This document shows, piece after piece, positions 1 to 8,600 of a DNA stretch of 64,000 nt (position 1 is its first letter; each line of letters starts with the position of its first letter). This stretch comes from Nocardia suismassiliense (GTDB taxonomy: Bacteria > Actinomycetota > Actinomycetes > Mycobacteriales > Mycobacteriaceae), in contig NZ_LT985361.1 in NCBI RefSeq assembly GCF_900269665.1, positions 856,522-920,521 on the forward strand, written 5' to 3'. A program made the translations under genes and the position numbers. Below the pieces are notes generated by a model. It ran no database searches. It was not told where the DNA came from and saw only the letters and a program-made list of their open reading frames with translations.

Positions 1-19
1 GGACATGCCGTGATGGGGG

Positions 20-110
20 CAGGCGTGAGGTCCGGCATACGAGCTCTAGTACAGTCTCGTGGGCTGGGAGATGTGTATAGGGGGCGGGGAGATGTGTATA
101 AGGGACGGGG
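20..110. other. Illumina Nextera adapter carry-over at contig start
   Basis: Bases 33-45 resemble the end of the P7 flow-cell primer. Bases 46-53 (CTAGTACA) differ by one base from the Nextera XT N702 index CTAGTACG. Bases 54-68 differ by one base from the read-2 linker GTCTCGTGGGCTCGG. Bases 69-87 match the Tn5 mosaic end with four A-to-G changes. A second mosaic end follows at 90-108 with two A-to-G changes. The order is exactly that of a sequencing adapter, so this stretch is an assembly artefact and not genomic sequence. Adapter sequences are recalled from memory. Confidence 0.9.
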
Positions 111-241
111 GGAGGGGCGTACCCCCACCCCGGCGGCACGTGTAGCCCGGGGGGAGACAGGCCGGTATGCCTGAGGGCAGGCCATGACGGGTAGGACGGG
201 GTGTACCCCCACCATGCCCGTTGGCCGAGTCTCGTTGCGGT

Positions 242-267
242 GTCTCATAAACGATCGTTTTTGAGAC
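242..267. promoter_or_regulatory. 26-bp near-perfect palindrome
   Basis: The dyad has arms GTCTCATAAACG and CGTTTTTGAGAC around a central ATCG-type core, with one mismatched base pair. Its length and symmetry resemble a serine-recombinase crossover site or the operator of a dimeric regulator. No recombinase gene is visible in the window, so the role is open. Confidence 0.5.
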
Positions 268-525
268 GAGCGATTGCCGAGTCTTGACACTCATGTCCGG
301 TTTCGGACCGCTCCACCCCGGTACTACGCGCCAGGGGTGCCGCCGGTCGCGTCGCAAACGGGCGGACGCATGGTCAGATTCGCGAAAAGTGTTGTGCTGC
401 AGTCTTTGATGGACCAACTAGGTAGATGAAGAGAGTTTGGGAGCCCCCGGAAGTGAGAAGAAAGGGAAGAGGAAACCGGAAACCCAATTAGAGAACTTGC
501 CGAATTCGCTTCTACTGGATCAAGA

Positions 526-586
526 GCGGCGCGCATGCGCGCCGCCCAGGGTGCCCGCCCTCCGTTGCGTTCGGGCAGCACCCTGG
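526..586. repeat. Adjacent palindrome and stem-loop
   Basis: Positions 526-545 form a perfect 20-bp palindrome (gcggcgcgcatgcgcgccgc). It is followed directly by an inverted repeat whose outer arms CCAGGGTGC and GCACCCTGG span 546-586. No T-run follows, so a simple terminator is unlikely. It could be a structured RNA or protein-binding site of the putative element. Confidence 0.45.
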
Positions 587-947
587 CGCGTAACCAGGAT
601 GGGGACTGAAGCGGTGCGCTCAGCCTTCGCCTGGCCAGCTGTCGCACCGCTGACCGATGATCGCCGAACCGTCGTAACGGGCTGCCGCACCCCTTCGGGG
701 TTTGCCTCTCAGCCCCGTTGCTGATCGATAGCTGGCGTCAGAAGGGCGCGGCGAGTTGCTGATCTGACACGCCGACGGATTGGCCCGGCCAGCCCCAACT
801 AAGTCCCAACTAAGTCGGCGGACGTAGTCCGTGTTCGAATGAACATTCGATCGTCGAGAGTCGTTCATAGTAGATGTATCCCCAGCTAGAGGCATACTTC
901 ATGCAATACGGGATGGTCCAGGGTTGTCCGTGGTAGTCGTCGTTTTC

Positions 948-990
948 GGTAATGAAAAGGTCGCGAGTTCGATTCTCGCAGGCGGCTCCA
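948..990 (+). other. 3' fragment of a threonine-type tRNA gene (putative attachment site)
   Basis: The segment carries the anticodon-loop end (GTAA), a variable loop AGGTC, a T arm GCGAG-TTCGATT-CTCGC, an acceptor strand AGGCGGC, discriminator T and CCA. Anticodon positions 35-36 read GU, which fits threonine. Upstream bases do not form the D arm or 5' acceptor strand (expected GCCGCCT), so only the 3' part is present. This is the classic footprint of an integrase that recombines inside a tRNA gene and leaves the displaced 3' end at the far side of the element. The intact tRNA should lie at the other, unseen end. Confidence 0.7.
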
Positions 991-991
991 C

Positions 992-1034
992 AAAAGGTCC
1001 CTGACATGCACGTCGTGTGTCAGAGGCCTTTATT
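992..1034 (+). terminator. Likely intrinsic terminator behind the tRNA
   Basis: AAAGG(t)CC-CTGACA at about 992-1007 pairs with TGTCAG-AGGCCTTT at about 1018-1031, followed by TATTA. It sits directly after the tRNA CCA end, as expected for the original tRNA transcript, and also lies ahead of the end of the leftward gene at 1049. Confidence 0.55.
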
Positions 1035-1048
1035 ACTGGTCGAACCCG

Positions 1049-1252
1049 TCACTTGCTGTAGTAGACAGTGATCGAGGGCCAGTTTCCTTCCGCCGTGACC
1101 TCGTTGTGCAGGATCAGATCCGCGACGGTCACCTGGCCGAGTTCCTCAATCGTCGACGCTACGGAACGCAGCAGAGCCGACACATCTGCTTGGCCCGGGC
1201 CGACCGGGTTGGCTTGGGAGAAGTGCAGCGTCGTGTATTCGGTGGATGTCAT
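1049..1252 (-). CDS. Conserved hypothetical small protein (67 aa)
   Basis: I do not know a function for this 67-residue protein. Its C-terminal half, with DLILHNEVTAEGNWPSITVYY, resembles a small actinobacterial protein family that ends in a 'WPS-TVYY/F' motif (recalled, not searched). It looks soluble, with no signal peptide or membrane segment. The ATG start at 1252 is chosen because GAGGGA lies about 8 bases upstream. A longer frame extends to 1420, but its added part is arginine-rich and has no ribosome binding site. The gene lies 191 bases downstream of, and on the same strand as, the ABM-domain gene, so the two could share a transcript. Confidence 0.65.
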   Translation of the reverse strand: MTSTEYTTLHFSQANPVGPGQADVSALLRSVASTIEELGQVTVADLILHNEVTAEGNWPSITVYYSK

Positions 1253-1443
1253 GGTTGGTTCCCTCTGGTTCGACTCAACTGCTACTTGCGTAGGCGCTGA
1301 TGACCACCTCGGTGGCGGAGACAGTCGTAGCACGCTGGCGACGTCTGTCGTTGGACCGCCGCCAAGCCGCAACGCAGGTTGTGCCGATCGCAGTGCGCTA
1401 TCGATACGCCTTCTGAGCATGAAAACCGTTGGGCCACAACTGG

Positions 1444-1734
1444 TCAGTCGAAGGGTGGCTGAGCATCCGTCACGGTGTACTTCAGTACGGTGTTGTTCTT
1501 GAGGGCGATGCCGGGGTCCGGTGCGTTGGCGACGGATCGCCAGGCTTCCATGTTCTCCGCGGTGTCCCAGAGTTCGGAGACGTTCACGCGCGCCGGGTCG
1601 ACAGGGTCTGCGGTGATGGCGCAGTCGAGGCAGCCGGGAGCTGTTCGACAGCGGCGAAGCAAGTCGTGGAAGGCGCTGACGTAGGCGTCGCGCTGGCCGG
1701 GGTCGACTTCCGCGTAACCGGCGATGATCAACAC
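1444..1734 (-). CDS. Antibiotic biosynthesis monooxygenase (ABM) domain protein
   Basis: This 96-residue protein fits a single ABM dimeric alpha/beta-barrel domain. It begins LIIAGYAEVDPGQRDAYVSAF, has the central CLDCAITADPVDPARVNVSELWD strand-helix pattern, and ends in LKYTVTDAQPPFD. ABM proteins are small cofactor-free oxygenases or quinol-oxidising enzymes. The length suits one domain. The start is GTG at 1734, with AGAGG about 8 bases upstream. The substrate is unknown. It lies between the alpha/beta hydrolase gene and the 67-residue gene, all on the minus strand. Confidence 0.8.
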   Translation of the reverse strand: MLIIAGYAEVDPGQRDAYVSAFHDLLRRCRTAPGCLDCAITADPVDPARVNVSELWDTAENMEAWRSVANAPDPGIALKNNTVLKYTVTDAQPPFD

Positions 1735-1869
1735 AGGCGGAACCTCTTCTGCCGAAGGATGATTGCGTTCTCAGCAGTAAGGACGAGGCGCGGCCGGTGG
1801 ACTCATCGGTGCGGGGATGTTGCTCCCGGGTCGGGCGCCGTTGACCGGCCCGGGAGAACAGCTAGGGGG

Positions 1870-2922
1870 TCAGCCCGCGGCGGCTGTCCGCAGGGTCGCC
1901 TGCTCGGCGACGTGCGCGAGTTCGGCATTGAAGCGCTCGGCGGCCTCGATATTGCCGAGGTGGCCGGTGGGCCAGCAGTGGTACGCGGCGAGGTGGCCGG
2001 TGCGCGAGAGGGTGTCGGCGATCCGGCGGGCCATGCGTTCCGGCAGCAGCCGGTCGTGGCGGCCGGCGATGACCGTGGTGGGCACGGTGAGGTGGGCGGC
2101 GCCGTCGGTGACGTCGAGGTCGGCCAGGGCGGCGGCGTGGCGGCCACGGGTCAGTGGGCGGCAGGAGCGCACGATGCCGAGCGCGAAGTTCACCTCGTCG
2201 ACGGTCGCTCGTTTGTTCATCACCCGGTCCTTCAATACCGCGCTGACCAGCCAGCCGCCGGGCAGCGGGACCGGGGTGGTCAGCACTGTCTCGGAGACGA
2301 AGTTGGGCAGCCGGACGGGGGCGCCGAGCAAGGTGATCGGCTTGTTCTGCACCGTGAGCTGCTTGTTCAGCAGCGGGAGCAGGTCGGTGTCGTAACGGAT
2401 ATTGCCCGAGGTTGTGTTCAGCAGGATGGCTGCGGCGGCCCGGCGCCGGACCTGCTCGGGGTAGCGGGCGGCCCACGCCTGCAGGGTGATGCCACCCATG
2501 CTGTGGCCGGCGAGCACGGCGCGCTGACCGGGTCGCAGGGTGGCGTCGAGCACGGCGGACAGGTCGTCGGCGAGGGTATTCCGGCTGGGCAGCAGACGGC
2601 CGAGCTGGCTCTCGCCGTGGCCGCGCTGGTCATAGCAGACCACGCGATACCGGTCGGCGAAGGCGTTGATCTGCGGGTTCCAGTACTCGATGCTGCAGCT
2701 CCAGCCGTGGATCAGCACGATGACCTCGCCGTCGGCGGGGCCGTAGGCGTGCACCCGCAGGCGGGCGCCGTCCACGGTGGTGACCGGGATGACCTCGAGG
2801 GGAGCGGTAGGAGCGTTCAACGACGCGGTCCGGAAGGTGCGTGATCGCAGTCCGGCACGATAAGCGGCGGTCAGGGCGCCGTTACGCGCGTCCGCCAAAG
2901 TCTTCATCGACTTCACCAGCAT
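1870..2922 (-). CDS. Alpha/beta hydrolase
   Basis: A 350-residue alpha/beta-hydrolase-fold enzyme. The oxyanion motif IHGWSCS is at about residues 71-77, the nucleophile elbow AGHSMGG at about 138-144 (Ser141), an acid candidate in AGRHDRLLP and the catalytic histidine in PTGHLGN near the C-terminus. The first 40 residues are basic and helical and may associate with membrane, but there is no clear signal peptide. Epoxide hydrolase, lipase or haloperoxidase-like activity is possible; the substrate cannot be told. The ATG at 2922 has AAAGGAG 6-7 bases upstream; an upstream ATG at 2961 lacks this. The gene has its own upstream operator array. Confidence 0.85.
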   Translation of the reverse strand: MLVKSMKTLADARNGALTAAYRAGLRSRTFRTASLNAPTAPLEVIPVTTVDGARLRVHAYGPADGEVIVLIHGWSCSIEYWNPQINAFADRYRVVCYDQRGHGESQLGRLLPSRNTLADDLSAVLDATLRPGQRAVLAGHSMGGITLQAWAARYPEQVRRRAAAAILLNTTSGNIRYDTDLLPLLNKQLTVQNKPITLLGAPVRLPNFVSETVLTTPVPLPGGWLVSAVLKDRVMNKRATVDEVNFALGIVRSCRPLTRGRHAAALADLDVTDGAAHLTVPTTVIAGRHDRLLPERMARRIADTLSRTGHLAAYHCWPTGHLGNIEAAERFNAELAHVAEQATLRTAAAG

Positions 2923-2956
2923 CGGGCACTCCTTTGTGTCTGCCGCCACAGTACAG

Positions 2957-2984
2957 TGCAAGCTGAGTGCTTGCTAGTGCAAGC
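2957..2984. promoter_or_regulatory. Three-half-site operator upstream of the hydrolase
   Basis: GCAAGC (2958-2963), GCTTGC (2969-2974) and GCAAGC (2979-2984) form two overlapping inverted repeats with spacers of 5 and 4 bases. The array lies about 35-60 bases upstream of the hydrolase start, where a TetR-type repressor would block its promoter. No TetR gene is adjacent, so the regulator would act in trans. Confidence 0.55.
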
Positions 2985-3186
2985 GCACCGCAACGGATCT
3001 TCTGGCTCGAAGGTAGGAATACCCGTAATTCGGTGCAGTGACACTGTCTCTGTTCACAAAAAAATCATGGCGGAGCTAGCTCTGCTGACTTCATCGCCTG
3101 TCCAGGCTGGTTGCGTTAGCGCGCGAAAGTGGCGATCCAGTAACGGTTTTGCGTGCTCGCGTCGGCACGCGTGGACCCACCACGAA

Positions 3187-3594
3187 ATGTCGTACCCCGG
3201 TGCGATGATCGACGGCGTGGCTTCCGATGAGATCGGCTTCGCAGCACCCATCCCGGTTCTCCGCATGTTCGACGTCGCCAAAGCGTACGAGTTCTACCGC
3301 GATTACCTGGGTTTCACCGTCGACTGGGAACACCGGTTCGGCGACGACTTCCCGTTGTACGCGCAGGTGTCGCGCGGCTCGGCGCAACTGCACCTCAGCG
3401 AGCACCACGGTGACGGAACACCCGGCACCGTCGTATGGATCGCGGTGGACGACATCCAGGCGTGGCACACCGAGCTAGCAGGCAAGGAGTACCGCTACGC
3501 CAAGCCGGGCTGCCCCGAGGACGGCCCGGGCGGCCCCGGATTCGAGCTGGCCGACCCGTTCGGCAACACCCTGCGTTTCGCCCAGCCGGACTAG
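3187..3594 (+). CDS. Glyoxalase / bleomycin-resistance superfamily protein
   Basis: A single VOC-fold protein of about 135 residues. It has the paired pattern IPVLRMFDVAKAYEFYRDYLGFTVDWEHRF, QLHLSEHHGDG, VWIAVDDIQAWHTEL and FELADPFGNTLRFAQ. The E/H residues in these strands fit metal ligands. Members bind and sequester drugs or catalyse isomerisation or dioxygenation; resistance to a bleomycin-like compound is possible but unproven. The ATG at 3187 is chosen; ATG 3205 and GTG 3218 are alternatives, and none has a strong ribosome site. The protein family starts near the IGFAAPIP segment. Confidence 0.8.
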   Translation: MSYPGAMIDGVASDEIGFAAPIPVLRMFDVAKAYEFYRDYLGFTVDWEHRFGDDFPLYAQVSRGSAQLHLSEHHGDGTPGTVVWIAVDDIQAWHTELAGKEYRYAKPGCPEDGPGGPGFELADPFGNTLRFAQPD

Positions 3595-3646
3595 CGCCCG
3601 GCCATCCGCTGGCGGCGACGGGCGCGCCACAGTTACCGTTGGTGCT

Positions 3647-4102
3647 GTGGATAGCACGCACGTGGCACCGGAATCGGCGGCGCAGCAGGATCCGCCCAAG
3701 TCCGGTTGGCGCGGCGTAGGGGTTCCGCTGCTGGTAGCGGGCGTCGGTATCGGCATCGGCGTGCTGTTACACGTGCGCGACCCGCACGTCGAGGGTTCCT
3801 ACGGCGTATGCCCGGTCTACGCGCTGACCGGCTGGTGGTGTCCGGGCTGCGGCGGCATGCGGGCCATCCACAACCTCACCGACGGCCAGGTGCTGGATTC
3901 GTTGCACAGCAACCTGCTTGCGATTCCGCTGGTGCTCGCCTTCGTGCTGTGGATAACCGATTGGAGCCTGCGCGCCTGGCGCGGTCAACGCATGCGCCTG
4001 CCCTCGATCGGCTCCGTGACGATGTGGACTTTCTTCGCGTTCCTCGCGGTGTACACCGTCCTGCGCAATACGCCGTGGGGAACCTGGCTGGCTCCGGTCT
4101 AG
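3647..4102 (+). CDS. DUF2752 family membrane protein
   Basis: A 151-residue integral membrane protein with three or four predicted helices (about residues 24-42, 80-102 and 120-138). It carries the DUF2752 hallmark CPVYALTGWWCPGCGGMRAIHNL, a cysteine-rich motif around residues 57-75. The function of the family is unknown. The cysteines could bind metal or form disulfides on the membrane surface. The start is GTG 3647 without a clear ribosome site. It follows the glyoxalase gene by 52 bases on the same strand. Confidence 0.8.
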   Translation: MDSTHVAPESAAQQDPPKSGWRGVGVPLLVAGVGIGIGVLLHVRDPHVEGSYGVCPVYALTGWWCPGCGGMRAIHNLTDGQVLDSLHSNLLAIPLVLAFVLWITDWSLRAWRGQRMRLPSIGSVTMWTFFAFLAVYTVLRNTPWGTWLAPV

Positions 4103-4157
4103 ACCCATCCGGCGCGCCCGGGCGATTCCCGCGCCGTGATCCGGGCAAGCTGCCACC

Positions 4158-4346
4158 ATGAGTGATTCATTGAAAGACCGCATCAGGGCCAAGCTATTGC
4201 GTCAACTCGCCGAAGACGGCGGCCCGGACGCCGAACACGACGACCCTCGCCAGGTCTCGGTGGAAACCGACCTCGAGGCCCTCAACAGTGTCCCCGACGA
4301 CGACCCCCTGGTGGAGGAACTCGCCTCCCGGTACCTGGTGTTCTGA
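4158..4346 (+). CDS. Small acidic hypothetical protein (62 aa)
   Basis: A 62-residue acidic protein (MSDSLKDRIRAKLLRQLAEDGG...) with an amphipathic N-terminal helix and no recognised domain. Codon use and composition look like its neighbours. It follows the DUF2752 gene by 55 bases, and its stop almost touches the end of the convergent M1 peptidase gene. No good ribosome binding site is visible, so the call is tentative. Confidence 0.45.
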   Translation: MSDSLKDRIRAKLLRQLAEDGGPDAEHDDPRQVSVETDLEALNSVPDDDPLVEELASRYLVF

Positions 4347-4347
4347 C

Positions 4348-5682
4348 CTACGCCGCCGAGGGCGGCAGTTGCGGCAGCGGCTTCCCGGCCAGCCAGCTGT
4401 CCCACAGCGGCCGCAGCGGAACCCGGCTGTAATGCCCGGCCAGATCGGTGAAATCCTCGGTACTCACCGACCCGTGGCGGTAGCGAATCGTCCACTCCCG
4501 CAACAGATCGAAGAAGGCTTGGTCGCCCAGTTCCAGCCGCAATGCGTGCAGGGTGAGCGCGCCACGCTTGTAGACACGATCGTCGAACATGTGCTGCGGT
4601 CCGGGATCGCCGACCGCGATATCCTGCGGCTGCCTGGACAGATTGTGCCTGGCCGCGCGGGCGAGCTGGTCCGCCGTCGGGCCGCCTGCCGCCTCGGACC
4701 AGATCCACTCGGCGTAGCAGGCGAAGCCCTCGTGTAGCCAGATGTCGCGCCACTGCCGGATGGTGAGACTGTTGCCGAACCACTGGTGTGCCAGCTCGTG
4801 CGCGACCAGCCGTTCAGCGCCGCGCCTGCCGTCGCAGTGGTTGGCGCCGAAGATGGAGATGCCCTGGGCCTCGATCGGAATCTCCAGCTCGTCGTCGGTG
4901 ACGACCACGGTGTACGCCTCGAACGGGTAGGGCCCGAACCGCTCGGCGAAGAGCTCCATCATCTGCGGCTGCCGTGCGAAGTCGTGCTCGAAGTTGGCGC
5001 GCAGCCGGGGCGGGGCGACCGCGTGCATGGGCACCGAGCTGGGCGGGGAAACGATGCGGTGCTTCTGGTACGGCCCGATCTGAATGGTCGCCAGGTAGGT
5101 GGCCATCGGTTCGGCCTGCTCGTAGACCCAGGTGGTCTGGCTGGCCTTGACCTGTTTACGCAGCAGGGTGCCGTTGGCCAGCGCGTAGTACGGACTGTCG
5201 GTGGTGATCGAAATCCGGTAGCTGGCTTTGGAACTCGGGTGATCGTCGCAGGGGAACCAGGACGCGGCGCCGTTCGGCTGGCTGGCCACCAGCGCGCCCT
5301 CGGTGAGCTCCTCCCAGCCGACCGCACCCCACGGTCCGCGCACCGGCCGCGGCACGCCGCCGTATTGGATCACCAGCGAGAGCACACCGCCCGCCGGAAT
5401 GCGCTGCTGCGGCGTGATCACCAATTTGCCGCGCTGGTGGGCGTATTTGGCGGCCTTGGCGCCGTTGACGAACACCTTGGACACGGTGAGCGCTTGGGAC
5501 AGATCGAGCGAGAATCGCGGCTGCACCACGGTGGTCACCGCGGTGATCTCGGCGCGGCCCGCCAGCCGGTTGCTGGCCACCTTGTAGACGAGGTCCAGCT
5601 CGTACCGCGATACCCGGTAGCCCCGATTCCCGTTCTGCGGCAGGTATTCGTCGATGGGCGCCTCGTAGAACTTGCCCGGCAT
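4348..5682 (-). CDS. M1 family metallopeptidase
   Basis: A 444-residue zinc aminopeptidase-like protein. The active site is HELAHQW at about residues 295-301 with the third zinc ligand Glu in WLHEGF about 19 residues on (Glu318). The usual GAMEN exopeptidase motif is replaced by EAQGI at about 271-275, keeping the Glu. It is shorter than PepN because the C-terminal helical domain is absent. There is no signal peptide. The start ATG at 5682 overlaps the stop of the upstream Pls-type synthetase gene (TGATG), so the two are translationally coupled. A peptide-trimming or self-protection role against that enzyme's product is an inference from this coupling. Confidence 0.9.
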   Translation of the reverse strand: MPGKFYEAPIDEYLPQNGNRGYRVSRYELDLVYKVASNRLAGRAEITAVTTVVQPRFSLDLSQALTVSKVFVNGAKAAKYAHQRGKLVITPQQRIPAGGVLSLVIQYGGVPRPVRGPWGAVGWEELTEGALVASQPNGAASWFPCDDHPSSKASYRISITTDSPYYALANGTLLRKQVKASQTTWVYEQAEPMATYLATIQIGPYQKHRIVSPPSSVPMHAVAPPRLRANFEHDFARQPQMMELFAERFGPYPFEAYTVVVTDDELEIPIEAQGISIFGANHCDGRRGAERLVAHELAHQWFGNSLTIRQWRDIWLHEGFACYAEWIWSEAAGGPTADQLARAARHNLSRQPQDIAVGDPGPQHMFDDRVYKRGALTLHALRLELGDQAFFDLLREWTIRYRHGSVSTEDFTDLAGHYSRVPLRPLWDSWLAGKPLPQLPPSAA

Positions 5683-8600
5683 CAGCGGGCCGCCCCCGGG
5701 TCGCCTCCGAACCAAGGCGCGATCGGGTTGCCCCACCAGCGAGTGGACGGGGGAACGGTGTCGCCGCGCATGACCAGCGAGGCGGGGCCGATGGTCGCGC
5801 CCTCGCCGATGGTCGAGGCGGGCAGTGCGACGCAGTGCGGGCCGAGGGTGGCGCCCGCGCCGAGAGTGACCGTGTCCATGGACATGATGCGGTCGTGGAA
5901 CAGGTGGGTCTGCACGACGCAGCCGCGTTCCACGGTCGCGCCGTCACCGAGTGTCACCAGGTCCGCCTCCGGTAGCCAATAGGACTCGCACCATACCCCG
6001 CGGCCGATCCGGGCACCGAGCCCACGCAGCCACAGGTTCAGCACCGGTGTACCCGTCGCGGCGCGCGCGAACCACGGCGCCGCAACGGTTTCCACGAAGG
6101 TGTCGGACACCTCGTTGCGCCAGACGAACGAACTCCACAGCGGATGCTCCTCGGCGCGAATCCGCCCGATGAGCAACCACTTCGCGGCCACCGAACTCGC
6201 GCCGGCCACCGCACCGGCGGCCAGCAGCACCAACCCGCTGAGCAGAGCGGTGGGCAGGTGACCGATGGTTCGCGCGAGCCAGGCGAGGGTGAACAGCACG
6301 CCGAGCCCGATGGCGAAGGTGACCAGTACCGGGAACAGGCGGCAGGTTTCAACGATGGCGCGGGCGATCCGCAGCTTCGGCGGCGGATCGAAGGTGCGTG
6401 CGGTGTCCGAGCTCTCCGGCGCGCGGCGCAGCCGCACCGGCGGACTGCCCAGCCAGGACGAGCCCGCCTTCGACTTGGACGGTGCGGCCGAAAGCACCGC
6501 GACGAGACCGTTTTTCGGTACTCGCCGCCCCGGCGCGGTCATGCCGGAGTTGCCGAGGAACGCGCGCTTGCCGACCTTCGCCTCGCCGATGCGCAGCCAG
6601 CCGCCGCCGAGTTCGTAGCTGGCGATCATGGTGTCGTCGGCCAGGAACGCGCCGTCGGCGACCGTGGTGAATTTGGGCAGCAGCAGCACCGTAGACGCCT
6701 CGACGCCCTTGCCGATGTTCGCGCCGAGCAGCCGCAGCCAGATCGGCGTGAGCAGGCTCGCGTACAGCGGGAACAGGAAGGTACGCGCCGCATCGAGCAG
6801 GCGCTCGGTGGACCACACCTGCCAGCCGGTGCGGCTGCGCACCGGGTGATAACCCTCGCGCAGCCGGAAGCTGAGCAGCCGCACCGCGATGATGGTGATC
6901 GCCGCGTACACCGCGAGGCTGAGCAGCGTCGCGACCGGCAGGATCGCGAAGGCGCGCCCCAAACCGCCCGCGAGGGTGCGGGTGTCGCGGATGAACCAGG
7001 CGATGAACAGGCCACCCGCGCCGAGGCCGAGAATCGGCACCGCGGCCAGCGCCATCGACGTGACGCCGAAGATCGCCACCCAGTGCGCCGCGCGATCGGG
7101 CGTGTGCGCGGGCCAGCGATGATGCGCCTTACCGATTTTCGCGGCGGGCGAGCCCGCCCACTCCTGCTCGGCCTTGACCTTTCCGGACACGGCGGAGCCG
7201 GGCGCGACTTCGGCGTTCTTGCCGATCCTGGTGCCGGGCAACAGGATCGATCGCGAGCCGACCACCGCGCCCGCGCCGACGGTCACCGGGCCGATGTGCA
7301 CGACGTCGCCGTCGATCCAATAACCGGACAGGTCGACCTCGGGTTCCACGCTGCACCCGTCGCCGAGTTCGAGCATGCCGGTCACCGGCGGCAGCGTGTG
7401 CAGGTCCACGCCCTTGCCGATCTTGGCGCCGAGCGCCCGCGCGAACGGCACCATCCACGGTGCGCCGGAGAGGTTTTCGGCACCGCTGGCCTCGGACAGG
7501 CGGACCGCGGCCCACAGCCGCAGATGCACCGAGCCGCCGCGCGGATGCCGGCCGGGTTCGACCCCGCGCAGCAGCAGGCGGGCACCGACCACGCAGATCC
7601 CCATCCGGCCGGGCGGGGAGATGAAGAGCAGGAACGCCACCAGCGTCCACCACCAGGACAGCTGCGGCAGCCACGGCAGCGAGCCGGACCAGGCCGCGAT
7701 ATTGCCGACGATGGCCAGCCAGGTGAGCCACTGCAGGCCGGTGAGCGTGGTGAGCGGGATGGTGGCCAGCACCTGGGTCCACTGGGCGCGCCGCGGTGTC
7801 GGGCGCACCACGCGCTCCTCGACGGCGACGGCCGGGGTGCTCTGCTCCAGCAGTTCCACCAGTGCGCCGAGGCGTGGATGGTCGTAGAGGTCGGCGACGG
7901 TGATCTGGGGATAACGGGCGCGCAGCGCGGTTACCAGCTGGGCTGCGGCCAGCGAGCCGCCGCCGAGATCGAAGAAGTCGGCGTCGAGGTCGAGCACCTC
8001 GCCGCCGAGGATCGAATCCCACAGTCCGGCAACCCACTGCGCGGTGCCGGTGAGATCGTTGTCTGCTTCGTCGTCGGCGCTGTTGGGCAGCGGCCAGGGC
8101 AGCGCGTTGCGGTCTACCTTGCCGGAGGTGCGGGTCGGCAGTTCGTCGACGACCGCGAGCCGCGGCACCAGGGGGGCCGGAAGTTGTTCGGCCAGTTGAG
8201 TTCTGGCCGCTTTGAGATCGAAATCAGGCCCGGGTCCGGTGAGGTAGCCGACCAGGATCTTGTTGCCCGCCTTGGTCGTTCGGATCGCGGCGGCGGCACC
8301 GGTGACACCGGGCAGGTGTTGCAGCGCGTTGTCGATCTCGCCGAGCTCGATGCGGCGGCCGCCGAGCTTGATCTGGTCGTCGGCGCGGCCGAGGAAGACC
8401 AGGCCTTCGCTGTCGTTGCGGACCAGGTCGCCGCTGCGGTAGGCGCGGTCCCAGCCGACCGAGGGCAGCGGCGCGTACTTCTCGGCGTCCTTCGCGGGAT
8501 CGAGGTAGCGAGCCAGGCCGACGCCGCCGATCACCAGTTCGCCGGACTCGCCCTCGCCCACCGGGTTTCCGGCCGCGTCGATCACCACGAGATCCCAGCC

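Larger units (their letters stand above)
111..947. other. Gene-poor distal end of a putative integrated element
   Basis: I see no convincing gene here: the open frames on both strands lack ribosome binding sites and family resemblance. The stretch holds two similar GGGG(N4)CCCC dyads near 114-126 and 201-213, a 26-bp palindrome at 242-267, a perfect 20-bp palindrome at 526-545, a long hairpin at 546-586, a small hairpin at 689-702, and a repeated 10-mer (ccaactaagt) near 795-815. It runs into a tRNA 3' fragment at its right edge. That is typical of the end of an integrative element. The first part may also contain low-quality sequence because the contig starts in adapter. Confidence 0.5.

Noticed and set aside
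69..108. Two Tn5-like mosaic ends read as a natural transposon end
   Set aside because: They are embedded in a full index-primer and linker context, so library adapter is the simpler reading.
46..724. Several open frames at the contig start on both strands
   Set aside because: They overlap adapter sequence or palindromes, lack ribosome sites and show low-complexity arginine/proline-rich translations. They are chance frames.
948..990. A complete functional tRNA gene
   Set aside because: No 5' acceptor strand or D arm is present, and the bases before the anticodon loop do not pair correctly with the 3' anticodon stem.
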